Part shown: piece after piece, positions 1-11,538 of the stretch | How positions within the stretch are numbered: the first letter of the stretch is position 1 | Layout of the letters: each line of letters starts with the position of its first letter | DNA from: Anastrepha obliqua | Taxonomy: Eukaryota; Arthropoda; Insecta; Diptera; Tephritidae | Direction: 5' to 3' | Assembly: GCF_027943255.1 (NCBI RefSeq) | Contig: NC_072893.1 | Span: 30,650,001-30,714,000 of the forward strand | Length of the DNA stretch: 64,000 nt | Program-made: the position numbers and the translations under genes | Notes under the pieces: model-generated | Seen by the model: only the letters and a program-made list of their open reading frames with translations | What the model was told of the DNA's origin: nothing | Databases searched by the model: none

Positions 1-262
1 TGGAGCTTTGTCCCCTACAAATCGCTAGTCGCCAGGCGACCAGATTGGCACTGTTTAATTTAGTACCGGCAGGTTAATTACTTTGAATGTCGCTAGCAAC
101 ATTTCTTTGTCCCAAGAGCTGCCGGCTAACGATTTGAAGACCTTGTTGCGGTTTTGGATCTCAGTGTCAGTTGCGGTTGTGTGCGCCAAGAAGGAGAGCA
201 AACCGTCGATGGTGATACCCAAAATTTTAGAGTTATTAACGGAGTGGTGTGTCATCCAATTT
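1..262 (-). pseudogene. LINE reverse-transcriptase fragment (jockey-like)
   Basis: The minus strand reads as the region after the RT catalytic core of a non-LTR retrotransposon: a KILGITIDGLLSF block, then NRNKVFKSLAGSSW, then LPVLN and PIWSPG. These blocks (ILGxTxDxxxxF, RNxxLKxLAGSxWG, LNYAxPxWSP) are standard in jockey-type ORF2 proteins of flies. The reading is broken by an in-frame stop where the family has Tyr (LN*TVPIWSP) and runs off the left edge. No endonuclease or catalytic RT motif is present, so it is a dead 3' piece. It may belong to the same family as the zinc-knuckle fragment near 63.1 kb, but they share no overlapping sequence here. Confidence 0.75.
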
Positions 263-430
263 CACCTTTAGCTGACCGCTATTAAAAAACCTTTCTTTTT
301 ATCATCTGCTGTTTCATGCCCGCAGTGGGTTTTTAACCGGGGCGCTACCCAATGGTATTCACCCACAAACTCATTCAAGTACGGTGACCGCTATTCTGCG
401 TGCCGTGGTTGCATTGCCGCTTCAATATAA
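262..430. repeat. Possible dispersed tephritid repeat fragment
   Basis: This stretch holds GACCGCTATTAAAAAACC, then a degenerate block resembling the tRNA box-B-like part of a repeat I associate with fruit-fly genomes, then a second GACCGCTATT near 394. A better preserved relative lies at 30,206-30,360. Identification is from memory of the repeat style and is weak. Confidence 0.3.
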
Positions 431-1211
431 AAACTTGATTTTAAATATATTTTATCCCAATGCGTGCCTTTTGGGGGTACAATATTTTTTGTTTTTCCAT
501 CGCATCTTTAAAAATAAATAAATTTATCAGATTTTCCACTCGAGAACATGCCACACACAATTAACCTTGAGAAAAATACGGACTCTCGAGACTGAATCCA
601 CAAACTAAAAAGTGGCTATCTCTACGTCTTTTATTTATTGTCAATTGAATACTTTCTTGCATGGGGCGTGCCACTGCCCATTTGTGCGAAATTTATTATA
701 ATTTCGTCAAAGTGAAGGTTGTTGGCAAAACCCTACCTAGAAAACGGAAACAAGGAACGAATTAACTGCGGCACTGCTTGCGGTACTCTAAATCCAGCAT
801 ATCGCCGATACTCAAAAAATGGCAACCGATAAGCTCCCGAAGATTTTAGTAATGTTGTTTACATTCTCGAGAAAACCACAATAAGTGCGCAACAACTATT
901 CTGCTTCGTATGTTAAAAATCCTTGCTGTAACGAGAAACCTACCAAAAATATTTGCAAAAATTACATTAAAAACACTTAAATAGTTTAATAAATTCAAAT
1001 CACTATTTTCATTACAACAATGAAATATTTTTCAAGTATGGCGCTTAGAATGCATTAAACTATCTTTTGGAATATTTAAAACAATTTCCAGGTACGCTTA
1101 CTCTTACTCTTCTATGCTCATAATCGCTTTTGTCATCTGCTAGAAGGTCAATTTTGTTTTGCTCTCCCTAAGTGGCGCATTTGCTTTATGTAATTGTTAA
1201 CCGAGATGCTG

Positions 1212-1275
1212 TGATAAGTAGAGGGCACAAAAGGTCTTAGTCTTATTAAGGTGGAAGTGCACACCTCCTTTCCAT
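1212..1275 (+). repeat. LINE 3'-UTR scrap
   Basis: It contains TAAGTAGAGGGCACAAAAG followed by GGTGGAAGTGCA and an ACCTCC block. The same order (TAGAGGGC..CAAA, GAGGTCGA.GTGCAA, ACCTCC) follows the RNase H LINE remnant at 58,848-58,903 and recurs alone at 55,441-55,512. It is most likely the 3' end of a 5'-truncated copy of that LINE. Confidence 0.5.
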
Positions 1276-2851
1276 GCATTCACCCAATTGCTATGGGCCA
1301 AGGTATCAATCAGGTAGCAGCGTACCAGAGCAAAAACAATAATGGCGTGTATTTTGTTGCTGCTTAAATTTTCTAGAATGTGAATTCATCAGCTCGTATT
1401 CGTTTATTGTTGTTGTTGTTGAATTTCCTAACCAGCAACAAAGTAAAAGGTAAACAAAGTTGGACAGTTTAGCGAACACAAAAATTTACAAAAAAATTAA
1501 ACCAGCTGTTCTACTGCTACTTGCCTCACAAAGTCACCTTTCAATTTGGCCATACGGAATGTAGTTTCTTCTACCTGAATTTGTTATTCAGTTTTATTAA
1601 TAATCACAATTTTACCTTAAAAATGTAAACAATTTGAATCTTATGGCCTGCTCCTTCTCGCTCTCTCGTTCACTCTCTCTGTATCATATACTTACATATG
1701 GACATACAGCGCGCATAGACTCTCGCCTGCTTTCCGCTTTCACGAATTCAAATTTATTTACATTTTTAATGCTGATCATAATCGTTTCTTTTATTTATAT
1801 TTTGCGCAAAATTTCCAAAAACAAAAAAATCTGCCTTGGCTATTTTTGTGCCATTTGACGAATTTAGGTGCTCTTGTGCGTGGCACTTGCAGCTGTGTGT
1901 GTGTGTGTCCATATAAACATACATACACATGTATATGTGCATTTCTTTTTATTAGCTTGCATTTATGTGCATTTTATCGTCAACAAAATTCCTTAACTGC
2001 CGTTAATTAAATCTACCCAATTTTTATTAGCATAAACACAGCGTTTTCATAGGAGTGATGAACCTACGGTGCGTAATGATGAGAACTCGATTTATATTTA
2101 TCGCTTTGGTGGTTATAAGTTAAATAAAAAAAGTCCAAAATGCAGTAAAGTGTTCACTGACTGGATTTTTGGCGAAATAATATTTTTGAACTGTTAATTA
2201 GTTGTACTGAACCTGCGGCGGACTAACTATAATTTCTGTACTAATTAAAACAATTTTCAAGAGCATGCAACACGCTTCAAAATTACATACGTACATATGT
2301 ATGTATGCATATGTATGTATATCATCCAAATTCCCAACTATCTATAGTTGTACAGTATTTTTCAAAATTTCGTACAGCTTTAAAATTAAATCCCTTTCAT
2401 CAGCATCGCAAGACAAAGCTTTCATTAACAGTCTATTTATAATATTTTTTCGCCATTTTAAGATTTGCTTATGTTACACAATACATTTTCAGTTGTTTTA
2501 TGTTTTTGTAATTTTTGTTGCTGATGTAGGTTGTATTTTTGCGCTCATCTATTGTGCTTCGCTTTGTTTTTATGGTATTAATAATTTTTCTAATGAATTC
2601 ATTGTTGCTATTGCTGCCATTCTGAGCAGCGTCAAGCAAATACATACATACATACTGCATGCACGGATTTATAGTTAGCAGCAAATGAAGTTAACTGTGT
2701 ATGTGCGCTCTTTCTCGTTCCGCCAGTTTCTCGCATCTAACAACGGTTTCTTATTTCATCAACGCACTAACCGGCAAAGTAACGAATAGAGCAACACACC
2801 TACTACCAGCTGCTGTAGTAGAGATTGCTTTGTTGGTGTCTGATGTTAATG

Positions 2852-2869
2852 TTGTCGGTCGACCGACAA
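2852..2869. repeat. Perfect 18-bp palindrome
   Basis: TTGTCGGTCGACCGACAA is a perfect palindrome centred on GGTCGACC, within a locally GC-rich patch of otherwise AT-rich DNA. Function unknown. It could be a dimeric transcription-factor site or chance. Confidence 0.6.
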
Positions 2870-3889
2870 TGGTTTCCCCTCTATCTGACGTATACGTCGT
2901 ACACTCGCTGCCAGCCAGCCACTACTTGTAAAACGTGGAGCAATTACAACAATATCGCCAGCAATCCATGGCAGCAGCGTCAGCGTTATTTCTTAACGGT
3001 GATTGGGAAGATGTCGGTTGCAGATTTGGAGAGCGGCGGCGAGCGTCAAGCGTCAAGTTTTGCAATGCAACATACACACCTGTATACATGCATATGTGTG
3101 TACATATTGACAGGTGTTTAAGCCTTCTGCTGCGATTTGTAGTGTAATACATACATATATAGGGGATGTATACATACTTTTGTATGTAGCAGATTTTATG
3201 TCATCTCCGAAATGTAGTCGGTTTTGTGAGAACCTTTTCTATGACAAATCAGGGCAAATGCTGTTAGAAATAACATTTCCGTCATTTTGATTTTTTCACA
3301 TTCGCTTTGGGATCGAACAAAGGTGCGCTGCTGCTGCTGCTGAACGCAAAGACACTCGATTTTGATAACAATGACTGTTACATAGAACATTTCTATTCGC
3401 TTGGTATACAGTTACTTATATGTATGTATATTTGTAAGTCTTTATGCAATGAAATGCCTACACAGCATCTACGATGTGTGAGTTTTATTTTGCCGGTCAA
3501 CCGATTCTCCAGTTCGCGCTTGTTTATTAAGGCCCAAACGCGACAATATAGGCTTGCCCTGCAGGAAAATTGATTGAGCTTTGATTTTGAATTTGGACGC
3601 TTCGAAATGCGTCTCACATTTTGAAATTGCTATTTTTATTTCACGTAACTGGCTTCTTTCTGTAATTAATGTGAGAGTACATACATACTCGGATTTATAA
3701 CTAGGAATAGTAAGGACTTCAAAAACCCCTATTCCCTGATTTATCTTTTCAAAACTCTAGTCTAGTCTGGTCTCAATACACTGAAGCAGGCATTACTAGA
3801 ATTGAAAGAGTGTAGCGTAGCTCTGCAAGACCTTAGCCTTCCGGTATTCATCATCAACTGTTTCAGCCACAGAAGATATCTACAGTCGG

Positions 3890-4345
3890 TACAACATCAA
3901 CAGTCTGCGGGCTCGCCGTCGCATAACTGATCTGGCGTTCTTCTATAAAGTGGTAAATGGTATTATTTATGCCCCGGAAGTACGCAGCTCCTTCGAGCTT
4001 GCCCGGCTGGTCTCACTCTTCGGAATAGTCGTCTACTGAAAACAGTCGCTACTTACAAAAGCTACGTCTATCACGGCCCGTGCAATAGAATAGCCATCAG
4101 CGTCAACAAACTTCATGGTGTTCTCGATTTCTATGGTGGAACCTACGATACTTTTCTGCGAAATGCCAAAAATAGCATCCTATAGTAATACCCTGATTTT
4201 TCTCAAGAACCTTCTGTCCCATTATCGCTATCATTGTAGTTATTTCTTACCAGCCCTCTATAAATTCTGATTCTGTACTCTCTTTTATATGTGTGTGTAT
4301 ATTGCCGATTGGCAAATAAAATAAAATAAAAATATTTTATAAATC
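3890..4345 (+). pseudogene. LINE ORF2 C-terminus plus 3' UTR and A-rich tail
   Basis: One frame gives RRRITDLAFFYKVVNGII followed by APEV, matching the RRxxSDLxFLYKxxNGxIDxPELL block near the end of fly LINE reverse transcriptases. A second frame then gives LRNSRLLKTVATYKSY, a VNKLHGVLDFYG block and a natural-looking end, TFLRNAKNSIL, with stop TAG at 4,183-4,185. The switch between frames near 4,010-4,020 shows a frameshift. After the stop come about 120 bp of 3' UTR and an AAATAAAATAAAATAAAA tail ending near 4,343, typical of target-primed insertion. No RT catalytic domain is present, so this is a 5'-truncated dead copy. Confidence 0.7.
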
Positions 4346-4491
4346 GCAAAGACTAGTCGTAATTCAATAGTTAAAATCTAGTTTGATCTCTGAATCCATT
4401 TTTCGATGGTTAAAAAGTAATATCATGTCCTTTCCTCAAGTAAGGCAGAGCCGGTTCTGTCAACCCATGTGTGAAGACTGTATTATACTAG

Positions 4492-4720
4492 GTGCCACAA
4501 AATTAATCACCTTAACGAAAGATTTATAGTTTTTGCAAATGGCGTCGTGCGCCAATTACTTTTGACACTTGTCACTTGGAGCGCGTAAAAATAAAAATAA
4601 AAAGATAACATGTATATATATAAGTAAAAATAATAATAATAATTTCCATCACTCAACATTTTTTTTTATCTAGTAAAATAGTTATTCGAAAATAAAAGTG
4701 AATGATTAATTTTGCGCCAC
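4492..4720. mobile_element. Small TIR element (MITE), about 229 bp
   Basis: The left end GTGCCACAAAATTAATCA and the reverse complement of the right end (GTGGCGCAAAATTAATCA) match at 16 of 18 positions. There is no coding content. Internal text such as TTTGCAAATGGCGT recurs in the element at 47,157-47,458, which has related ends (GGTGGCGCA). No clear target-site duplication is visible. Confidence 0.55.
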
Positions 4721-5124
4721 AATGTATGTAGCAGCGCTAGTACCAAATAATCATTCCAGTCATTCCAAAATTGAGATTTTCTTTACTACTGCAATTTTTC
4801 CTTGCAGGGTTCCCAAATACATATGTACGTAGGAAGGTATTTTTACGTATGCATATCAATGCCCATAAAAAATTGCATTTTATTCATTAACAAATAGCCT
4901 ATTTAAAATGTATGTATGTATGTGTGCGCACATATGCAAATACATTTGTGAATCTATTATTTCCCAACTACACAAAAATTGTACTTTCAATTGTTAGATA
5001 CATATTTTTTCTTAATTACTAGGCACTGATGTTCTCCATGAACGTTCGTATCTTTGAAATGACGACATTCGAGAGCCTCGTCGCATGCAAATAAAGCATG
5101 GAGTGGAGTACAGGGTCCGGCACT

Positions 5125-5507
5125 CGAAGTGTAACCAATTAAAAGCGCCATAAATTTAGTTTGGAAAATTACTTTTATTCAATTCAAAGTAAAAAAATGT
5201 GTGAAAATAATACAAAATTAAAACTCAATTTGCTTTTGCTCGATATGACCACCTTTTACCTTGAGACGGTCCAGAAACGAATTGCAAGCTACCCGAATGT
5301 GACTTGCAGGTATTTTGGTCCACTCGCGGACAATGACTTTTTTCAGCGTTTCGAGACTGGTGAATCTTTTAGCTCGGACTTTGCTCTTCAAAATGGCTCA
5401 AAGAGAATAATCCATCAGATTCGCGTCTGGTGAATTTGAGAGCCATTGAGTGGATATTATGAAGTTCGGCACGTTATTTTTTAGCCGTTCTTGGCTAAAC
5501 GAGTAAT
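5125..5507 (-). pseudogene. maT-like (DD37D) transposon remnant, 3' half
   Basis: From about 5,238 rightwards this closely matches the C-terminal coding part of the maT-like element at 30,374-31,666, including the shared GCTCGATATGACCACCTTTT start and the minus-strand peptide STQWLSNSPDANLMDYSL. The third catalytic Asp lies in the MDYS block. The left end CGAAGTGTAACCAATTAAAA corresponds to that element's terminal repeat. The frame is interrupted by stops. The 5' half is missing; a (CAA)n SINE fragment starts where the match stops, at about 5,508. Confidence 0.7.
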
Positions 5508-5577
5508 GGACTATCACTCCAGCAGTACACCTCGTATATTTATGGAGAATAGTTATGATGCTACAACAACAACAACA
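5508..5577 (+). repeat. (CAA)n SINE, 5'-truncated copy
   Basis: It matches the 3' half of the repeat family best seen at 62,721-62,848: GGACTATCACTCCAGCAG, a decayed hairpin, then GATGCTACAACAACAACAA. It is inserted in the maT-like remnant. Confidence 0.65.
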
Positions 5578-5828
5578 TATAACTTTTTTTCTCAACTACC
5601 ACTTTGCTCCCATTATTAAAATTTAGCTTTTTCTGGTTATTAGTTTAGTCTACTTTGTCGTTTGATTTCACGCCTAATTTCGATAAATTTTCAAAAAAAT
5701 TGGGGAACACAACGATTTATTCGCAATGTGAGCAAGGTAATTGAGTCTGAATACTTACAAATGCGATATTTTGCACACAAAATTTTGTACGGCGAATTAC
5801 TAACCGGAGAGAGAATTGCGAATGGAGT

Positions 5829-5943
5829 GCGAATTATAAATGAGAGCGCGATTTACAAATGCGAAAGCGATTTTCGAATGACAAAATGGAATTTCGAATG
5901 GGAGCGCGAATTACGAATGAGAAAGCGAGTTACGATTGGGAAA
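5829..5943. repeat. 19-bp minisatellite, six units
   Basis: Six imperfect tandem copies of a 19-20 bp unit resembling GCGAATTACGAATGAGAAA start at 5,829, 5,848, 5,867, 5,886, 5,906 and 5,925. The unit is not a multiple of three, so the open frame crossing the array is unlikely to be under coding selection. Confidence 0.75.
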
Positions 5944-6757
5944 GCAAGCGAATTACAAGCGAAAAACAGTGTCAAGAAAAAAAAACCCCTACCCCCAAAA
6001 TACTGGCTTTTCTGCCGAGCTAAGCATCTATAGGTACAGCCAACTAACAACAAAACAGGTACCAATTCAAGTAGGACAAACCTAACACAGGTACGAGGCA
6101 AACGTTACTTAAGTTTAGAAAAGATAGCTGTAACGCTTGGCACAGAAAACGATGTCGGATCAAAGAATATCAAAATATAATTTCCCCCTGTTTTGAAGAT
6201 AAAAAAACTGTTCACTAACTCAGGTGTCAAACGCAAAATAAGCCCGGTTCAGATAATAGTCTGGTCAAAAACTCATATTTTATAGATATTTTTCAGTATT
6301 TTTTTTTTTTTTTAAGAAAATAAAATGCTATCGTTTTGATTTTATAGTATGTTATTATTGACATCAAATAGTAGTTTTCTTTTTTTTTACATATTTTTTT
6401 GTAGTACGAGTAGTGTGGCACCAAAGTAAGCGTCTTAAAAAACAGATAGGTGGCTTGTCAACAGGATTTTGGCTCTTCAGGACATCTGAAACGAAAAAGT
6501 TAAACTGATTATTATTCTGTAGGCTTCTCATTCTTGCAGGTGCTACCTGCGTTTCTTTTCAGCCCAAGCTTTCCATACTACAGACTGATTTTCACCCGAA
6601 CATACCTTTTTTTTAAACTCCAATGTTTTGTTATTTTTCACAAAAAAATTCCTCTTAACTCTACGACGATACGAATCGATTGATGTCTTGCCGCGTTCGG
6701 ATTGTAACTTCGACAATATCTGAAATTAGTCTCGTATAGTTATAGTTCTCCGCTAAT

Positions 6758-7260
6758 TTAAGGGGGAACGCCACTGTGAAAATTCAAAAAAATCGATTTT
6801 TTTTGCATAAATTGTTAGTATAACTACTCAAGAAAATGTGGTAAAAATTCTAAAGCGAAATTCGCTTTATTCCCGATTCTATGTGGACTTAAGTGAGCGC
6901 CCGTCGGTTCGTCCCCGCAGCGCATACGATGCGATCCTTTATTTCAAACGCGTTTTTCTCGAAATAACTTTTTTTGATAAGGTGGCAACGATTTCTCGAA
7001 GACTAATGAACCGATTTTAAGTTTCTTTTTTTTCAAAATTTTTGTTATCGCATTGGCTATTGTTTTACGTAGCCGATTTTCAAAATTTTGAAAATAACTA
7101 TTTTATTGGGCCTGTTGAAAATAAAAAAAAAAATGGTGTAAAACACACATCGAAATATCACCACCATTTTGTCAAAAAAAAAAAAAAAAAAAAAAAAAAA
7201 AACGGCTACGTACAACGATAGTCACTATTGTGTAGATTAATAAAATTTTTGGTTTTTGGA
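6758..7260. mobile_element. TTAA-type foldback family, left end plus poly(A) tract
   Basis: TTAA followed by GGGGGAACGCCACTG starts a block with an AAAAAAATCGATTTTTTTT core, the style seen in the complete TTAA foldbacks at 8,691 and 59,941. I find no matching right end, so the boundary at 7,260 is arbitrary. A pure A run of about 31 bases lies at about 7,172-7,202. Confidence 0.35.
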
Positions 7261-8686
7261 TTTCAGATGATTATTCATTGCTATATCGGTGCCACCAGAT
7301 GACGTCATTTTTTTATTTATTATTTATTTACATACATTTGTCAATTTTCAATATTTTTTAATAAAAATCTTTGCAACGAATCACAATTAGTTTTAGCTTC
7401 TTTCCCCGCTTATCTATGTATCTCATCTCTATTCAAAAAAGGTATTCATATACATAATAAATTAACCCTACTGTTGTTTTTAAATAAGTTTTACAGCTAA
7501 ATCTGATCATTCGAAGAGTCTTTGTACTTCAACTTTTCTTCTTCTTCGCTCTTATCCTGCTCAATATCACACTACAGTTCTATTTAATTTTCTAACACAT
7601 ATTTGTCATTCCAGCGTGACGAGTAAAAAACTGTTCTATGAACTATTTGTGCAGTTCAAATGTAAAGCACAGTTAAATTAATGAATGACGTTCCACTCTC
7701 TCGGTGTTTATTTCTTTAGAACGCTTACGCTGAAGTGATTGTGGAATGCAAATTTGTTGTGTATGAAATGCTAAAGCGATCGACTGTGATCTGCTCCGAA
7801 TTGCAGTACATTGAATGCAAATTTGCTGTGCAGTGGCGATTAGTGACCGCAAAAAATTAGCGATATACGGAAATTTCCCCACTTGTTGTTGTGCCCTTTG
7901 CACTTTTCTATGTAATTTTTCTTTGTTCGCGCTGTAAATGTTTGAAAAAGGGAATCACTATGCAATTTCACAAGATCTAATGGTGTGAGTAGCGAAAAGT
8001 TGATTTTCTTCCACCTACTCGAATTTTAGCAAAACTTCCCTTTTGGCCTTTTTTACTTAGACTTTTGCGATTTTATAAGTTTTGTTTTTTCTTTTTTTGT
8101 TTTTTTAATTTTTTCGTTTCTTTTTTTTTCATTTTTTCGTTCCTTTTTTTTCATTTTTTCGTTTCTTCTTTTTTTTTTTGTTTTTGTTTTTCGTTTCTTT
8201 TGTGCTTTGTTTTTGTTATGAATCGATAGTTCGAAATTAGAACTTGTTTGTCTTCCCAGCGCGCGCGTTTCTTTGTTCTCACTGCTTTATGAGAATAAAT
8301 ATTTTGAATGTGTTTTGAAATGTTTTGTATGTATTTGTAGTTAACCGGTGCTGCTCATTGTTAATTCTTTTGTTGCAAATTTATGTAGTGGCTGTGTGTT
8401 TCTTTATTTAGCGATTATCACCAACACAAAACATAAGCGGTTTTTTTATTTAAAGCTTTTTTTTATTCTATTGTAGAATAATGTTGTTGGTGTGTTATAT
8501 TTTTAAATGCTTTCATTAATGAGCTGCTCACTCGCTAGGCACCGTAAATTAGCTACACTTCATAACGTTTCAAAAAAATATTTATTTGGAATACATTTTT
8601 TTTTTTTCAAAATATTTTCGTAGCAGGAACTTCAGTGCTACAAATTAGGATTAGCTGAAGTTCCTAGCAGCCGTTACTTCAAATCT
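7261..8686. other. Non-coding, with T-rich patch
   Basis: I recognise no gene. A low-complexity tract of TTTTTTCGTTTC-like units covers about 8,078-8,205, T-rich on the + strand. Confidence 0.5.
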
Positions 8687-8690
8687 TTAA

Positions 8691-9351
8691 GGGGGGTATT
8701 CTAGTGTAGAGGCATGAATTTGAGGTGTTTTTTCGGGTGCTATAAATAAAAAATATTTTTACTATCCATTTTTTAATAAGATATTTATTAAGTTTTAAAA
8801 ATATATATTATAAAAAAATTAAAAATCTCAAAAAACGAAAAACTCAAAAAGTTATAAGTTTTTGAAGTGGGGGGTTAACAAAAAATGGTGCGCCGCACCT
8901 ACCACGATTGCAAGCGTTCTAATAATCTGAAACAAAAAATAAAAAAGGTTCTTAATCTTGATGAATGCTGCTATCGTACTTACTACAAAAATGTCGAAAA
9001 AACAATTTTTTTGGCCAAATTACGGCTGCCCGAAAAAATGATAATTTTATTTACTACTTTTTGTTAATTTTCGGAATTTTTTAAAAATAGTAAGTTTGAT
9101 AGATATATATATATTGAGAAGGCTCACACCAAATTTCAAGTAAATCGGTTAAGTAGAACCTGAGAAATCAAGGTAAACGGCCTGTGGCGTTCCAGCAGAG
9201 CCAGTTTAGAAGTCGTGACACTAAAAAAGCTATATCTCTGAAAATAATTAAAATTTTAACAAATCATTTTAAGGGTATGTTCTTGAAAGGTTACGCTTTG
9301 AGAATATAAAAAAAAAACGATTTTTTCGAATTTCTACACTAGAATACCCCC
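8691..9351. mobile_element. TTAA-flanked foldback MITE, 661 bp
   Basis: The element is bounded by TTAA at 8,687-8,690 and 9,352-9,355. The left end GGGGGGTATTCTAGTGTAGA and the reverse complement of the right end (GGGGGTATTCTAGTGTAGA) share 19 bases exactly. TTAA duplication is the hallmark of piggyBac-superfamily integration. No transposase is encoded; the 60-codon open frame inside has no recognisable domain. Confidence 0.75.
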
Positions 9352-9519
9352 TTAAACTAATTAGATATTCCGATCAAGACAAAAATACAGCATAAGGCGC
9401 ATCTCCATAAAAGATAGGTCTGTCTGTTCATGTAAAAATTATCCAGTAACTTCGGAAGCTGCAGCAACGCTCACTGGAGGCTGTGGTTCAGTAGCATTGG
9501 CCGATTTCTACCTAATATA

Positions 9520-10270
9520 CAAGGTGAAGTCCAAAATAAACAAAACTGAGCTAAAATAGAAACGACAGAAGCTTTGCTCTGATAACTTCGAGTTTATTTA
9601 TTCAAAATAGTCCCCTCTGGCCGCGATACACTGTTTTGCGCGATCTAAAAGCTCTTCGAAAGAGTGTTTCAGGTTATTGACCGGAATGCCCTTCAAGATG
9701 TCGATACAAGCCTTTTGGATGGCCTCTACGGACGCAAAACGTTTTCTTTTCCTGGCCAAGTGCAATTTTCCGAATAGGTAGAATTCACAGAAAGCCATAT
9801 CAGGCGAATACCGAATACGGTGAGTGATTGATGGTTTAAAATGCAATTTCTAGTAAAAAAATCAGTCACAAGAGTGGATCGATAAGATGGTGCATTATCA
9901 TCCAATAAGCGCCAGCTTCCTTTTTCACGGTATTCAGGGCAAATTCGACGAATACGATGCAACAAACGCTTCAAAACGCCAAGGTAGAAAATTGCATTCA
10001 CGGTTGGTCCATTGGCACGAACTCCTTGTGGACAATTCCCTTGGAATCGTAAAAACTAATGAGCATCAATTTGATTTTTGACTTCTCCAAACGCGATTTT
10101 TTTGGGTGGTGGCTCGTCTGGGGCCTAAGCTACTGAACCGAATGTCACCAAGTTTTCACTGGAAGTCAGCTAGTGATGTAACTTCTAGCGCACCAACTCA
10201 TTCAAAAGATGGCGTCGCCATCAACAACATTTTTATGACGCCAGTCTTGTTTAGTTTGGACTTCACCTTG
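9520..10270 (-). mobile_element. Internally deleted mariner-like element, 751 bp
   Basis: TA dinucleotides flank both ends (9,518-9,519 and 10,271-10,272). The termini CAAGGTGAAGTCCAAAATAA and, in reverse complement, CAAGGTGAAGTCCAAACTAA differ at one of 20 positions. The interior holds only the second half of a mariner transposase. At 751 bp against about 1.3 kb for a full mariner, the element has lost its 5' coding part and is non-autonomous. Confidence 0.85.
9598..10110 (-). pseudogene. Mariner transposase, C-terminal part, broken
   Basis: In order, the minus strand shows a KSKIKLMLISFYDSKGIVHK block, NAIFYLGVLKRLLHRIR, the second-catalytic-Asp block WRLLDDNAPSYRSTLVTDFF, then in another frame YSPDMAFCEFYLFGKLHLA and the C-terminal LLDRAKQCIAARGDYFE. 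These match the catalytic domain of insect mariners. The N-terminal DNA-binding domain and first catalytic Asp are absent. There is at least one frameshift between the second and third catalytic blocks, a stop near the start, and the third catalytic Asp (usual PCDFYLF) is Glu in CEFYLF. It cannot encode an active enzyme. Confidence 0.85.
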
Positions 10271-10272
10271 TA

Positions 10273-11538
10273 TGACTTCAAATGAACTTTATAAATTTTC
10301 CCCATTTTAATCACCATTTTTATTTAAATTTACAACTTTGACCCAATTTGCAAATTTTAATTCGTGTTTATTTTTATTTTGCGATCAGCTGTTTTTCTCA
10401 TTTGCACTCATTCTTACAAGTAAAAATAGAACCAGTAAAAACTTGCAACTCCCCTCAATATGAAATGTCGTTTTGTTCTCTCACTTTCCCCTACTTTGCA
10501 AGTTGAACACCATTTGCTACACATGAACAGGCCTGACGATATCAGTGACACAGCTGATTAGCCTACTTTTATTGCGGTCTGCTGGTTGGATCCCAGCGGT
10601 CGCAAGTGATCTGTCCCTATAAAAATAACTGGGGTTTTTGTGTTTATTTTTTCCTTCATTTATTATATTTCATGAGGTTTTTTATTTGTTATATAATTTA
10701 GTTATTGCATTATTATTATTAATATTTTATTAAATATATTTTTTGCTTGCATTTGCTATTCACTGAAATATTTCTTTATTATTATTCATAATTATTTGCT
10801 TCTCAACTTAAGCGTATTAACAGTGTGAAATGCGCGTAGCTGTCACTTCAAGTAAATATTTATATAATTGACTAAGTAATTTCTGCTTAATTCTAGCGCC
10901 TTTCCATTGTTCTAGTAAATATAAATAAATGTATAGTTAGCAATAAGTTTTAACTTGAATTTTTGTTAAGGTCACTTGGAATCACTCTGACGAATCGTCG
11001 AAACGATAAGGAGTTTATCAGTTGTGAGTAATTGTAATGTTCTCGTAAGTGAAGACAAAGGAGGGACAAAGGGAGTACAGGCAACAAATGTTTAATTTTA
11101 TAAAAATTTCCCCCTAAAAATATATAGGAGGTATCTTCAATGTATACGCCTAGGATGCATGATGGAAAGCATACTGAGATGGCGCCTATCGTGGTACCGT
11201 TACTTTGCTCTCAGGGAAATTGACAATGAGTTACGTGGTTTTAGCACCAGTATGGCCAGATAAGCATTTTCGTAACTTGATTTAGCATTTTTTATTTTTT
11301 TTTTTTTGTTATTTAGTATCGGAGTTTTACTTCTTTCTTTATGACATTTTTCTAGCCTGTTCTAATTAAAAGTAATGTTTATAATTTTATAAAATATACA
11401 TTTTTAAAAAATTCGTTCAATAATTCACTCAGTTTTATTTAGCTTCAATTTTTTGTAACATCTGGTCGCATTGCCCGCGATTGCAGTTGTTGTTGGTGTT
11501 CTTCTGCTTTCAGCAGTCAAATCTCTCTCTCACTACTG
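10273..11538. other. Non-coding AT-rich stretch
   Basis: I see no gene, TIR pair or tandem array here, only AT-rich sequence and short T runs. Confidence 0.45.

Larger units (their letters stand above)
431..3770. other. Non-coding stretch with microsatellites
   Basis: No recognisable gene. It contains a LINE 3'-end scrap at 1,212-1,275, a (GT)n run near 1,893, ACAT/ATGT microsatellites near 1,915, 2,285, 2,640 and 3,150, and a GC-richer patch at 2,700-3,070 with an 18-bp palindrome. Short open frames here have no family signature. Confidence 0.5.

Noticed and set aside
330..400. Possible tRNA gene
   Set aside because: Only a vague box-B-like stretch; no cloverleaf could be drawn.
5662..6033. 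123-codon open frame
   Set aside because: Half of it is a 19-bp minisatellite whose period is not a multiple of three; no domain.
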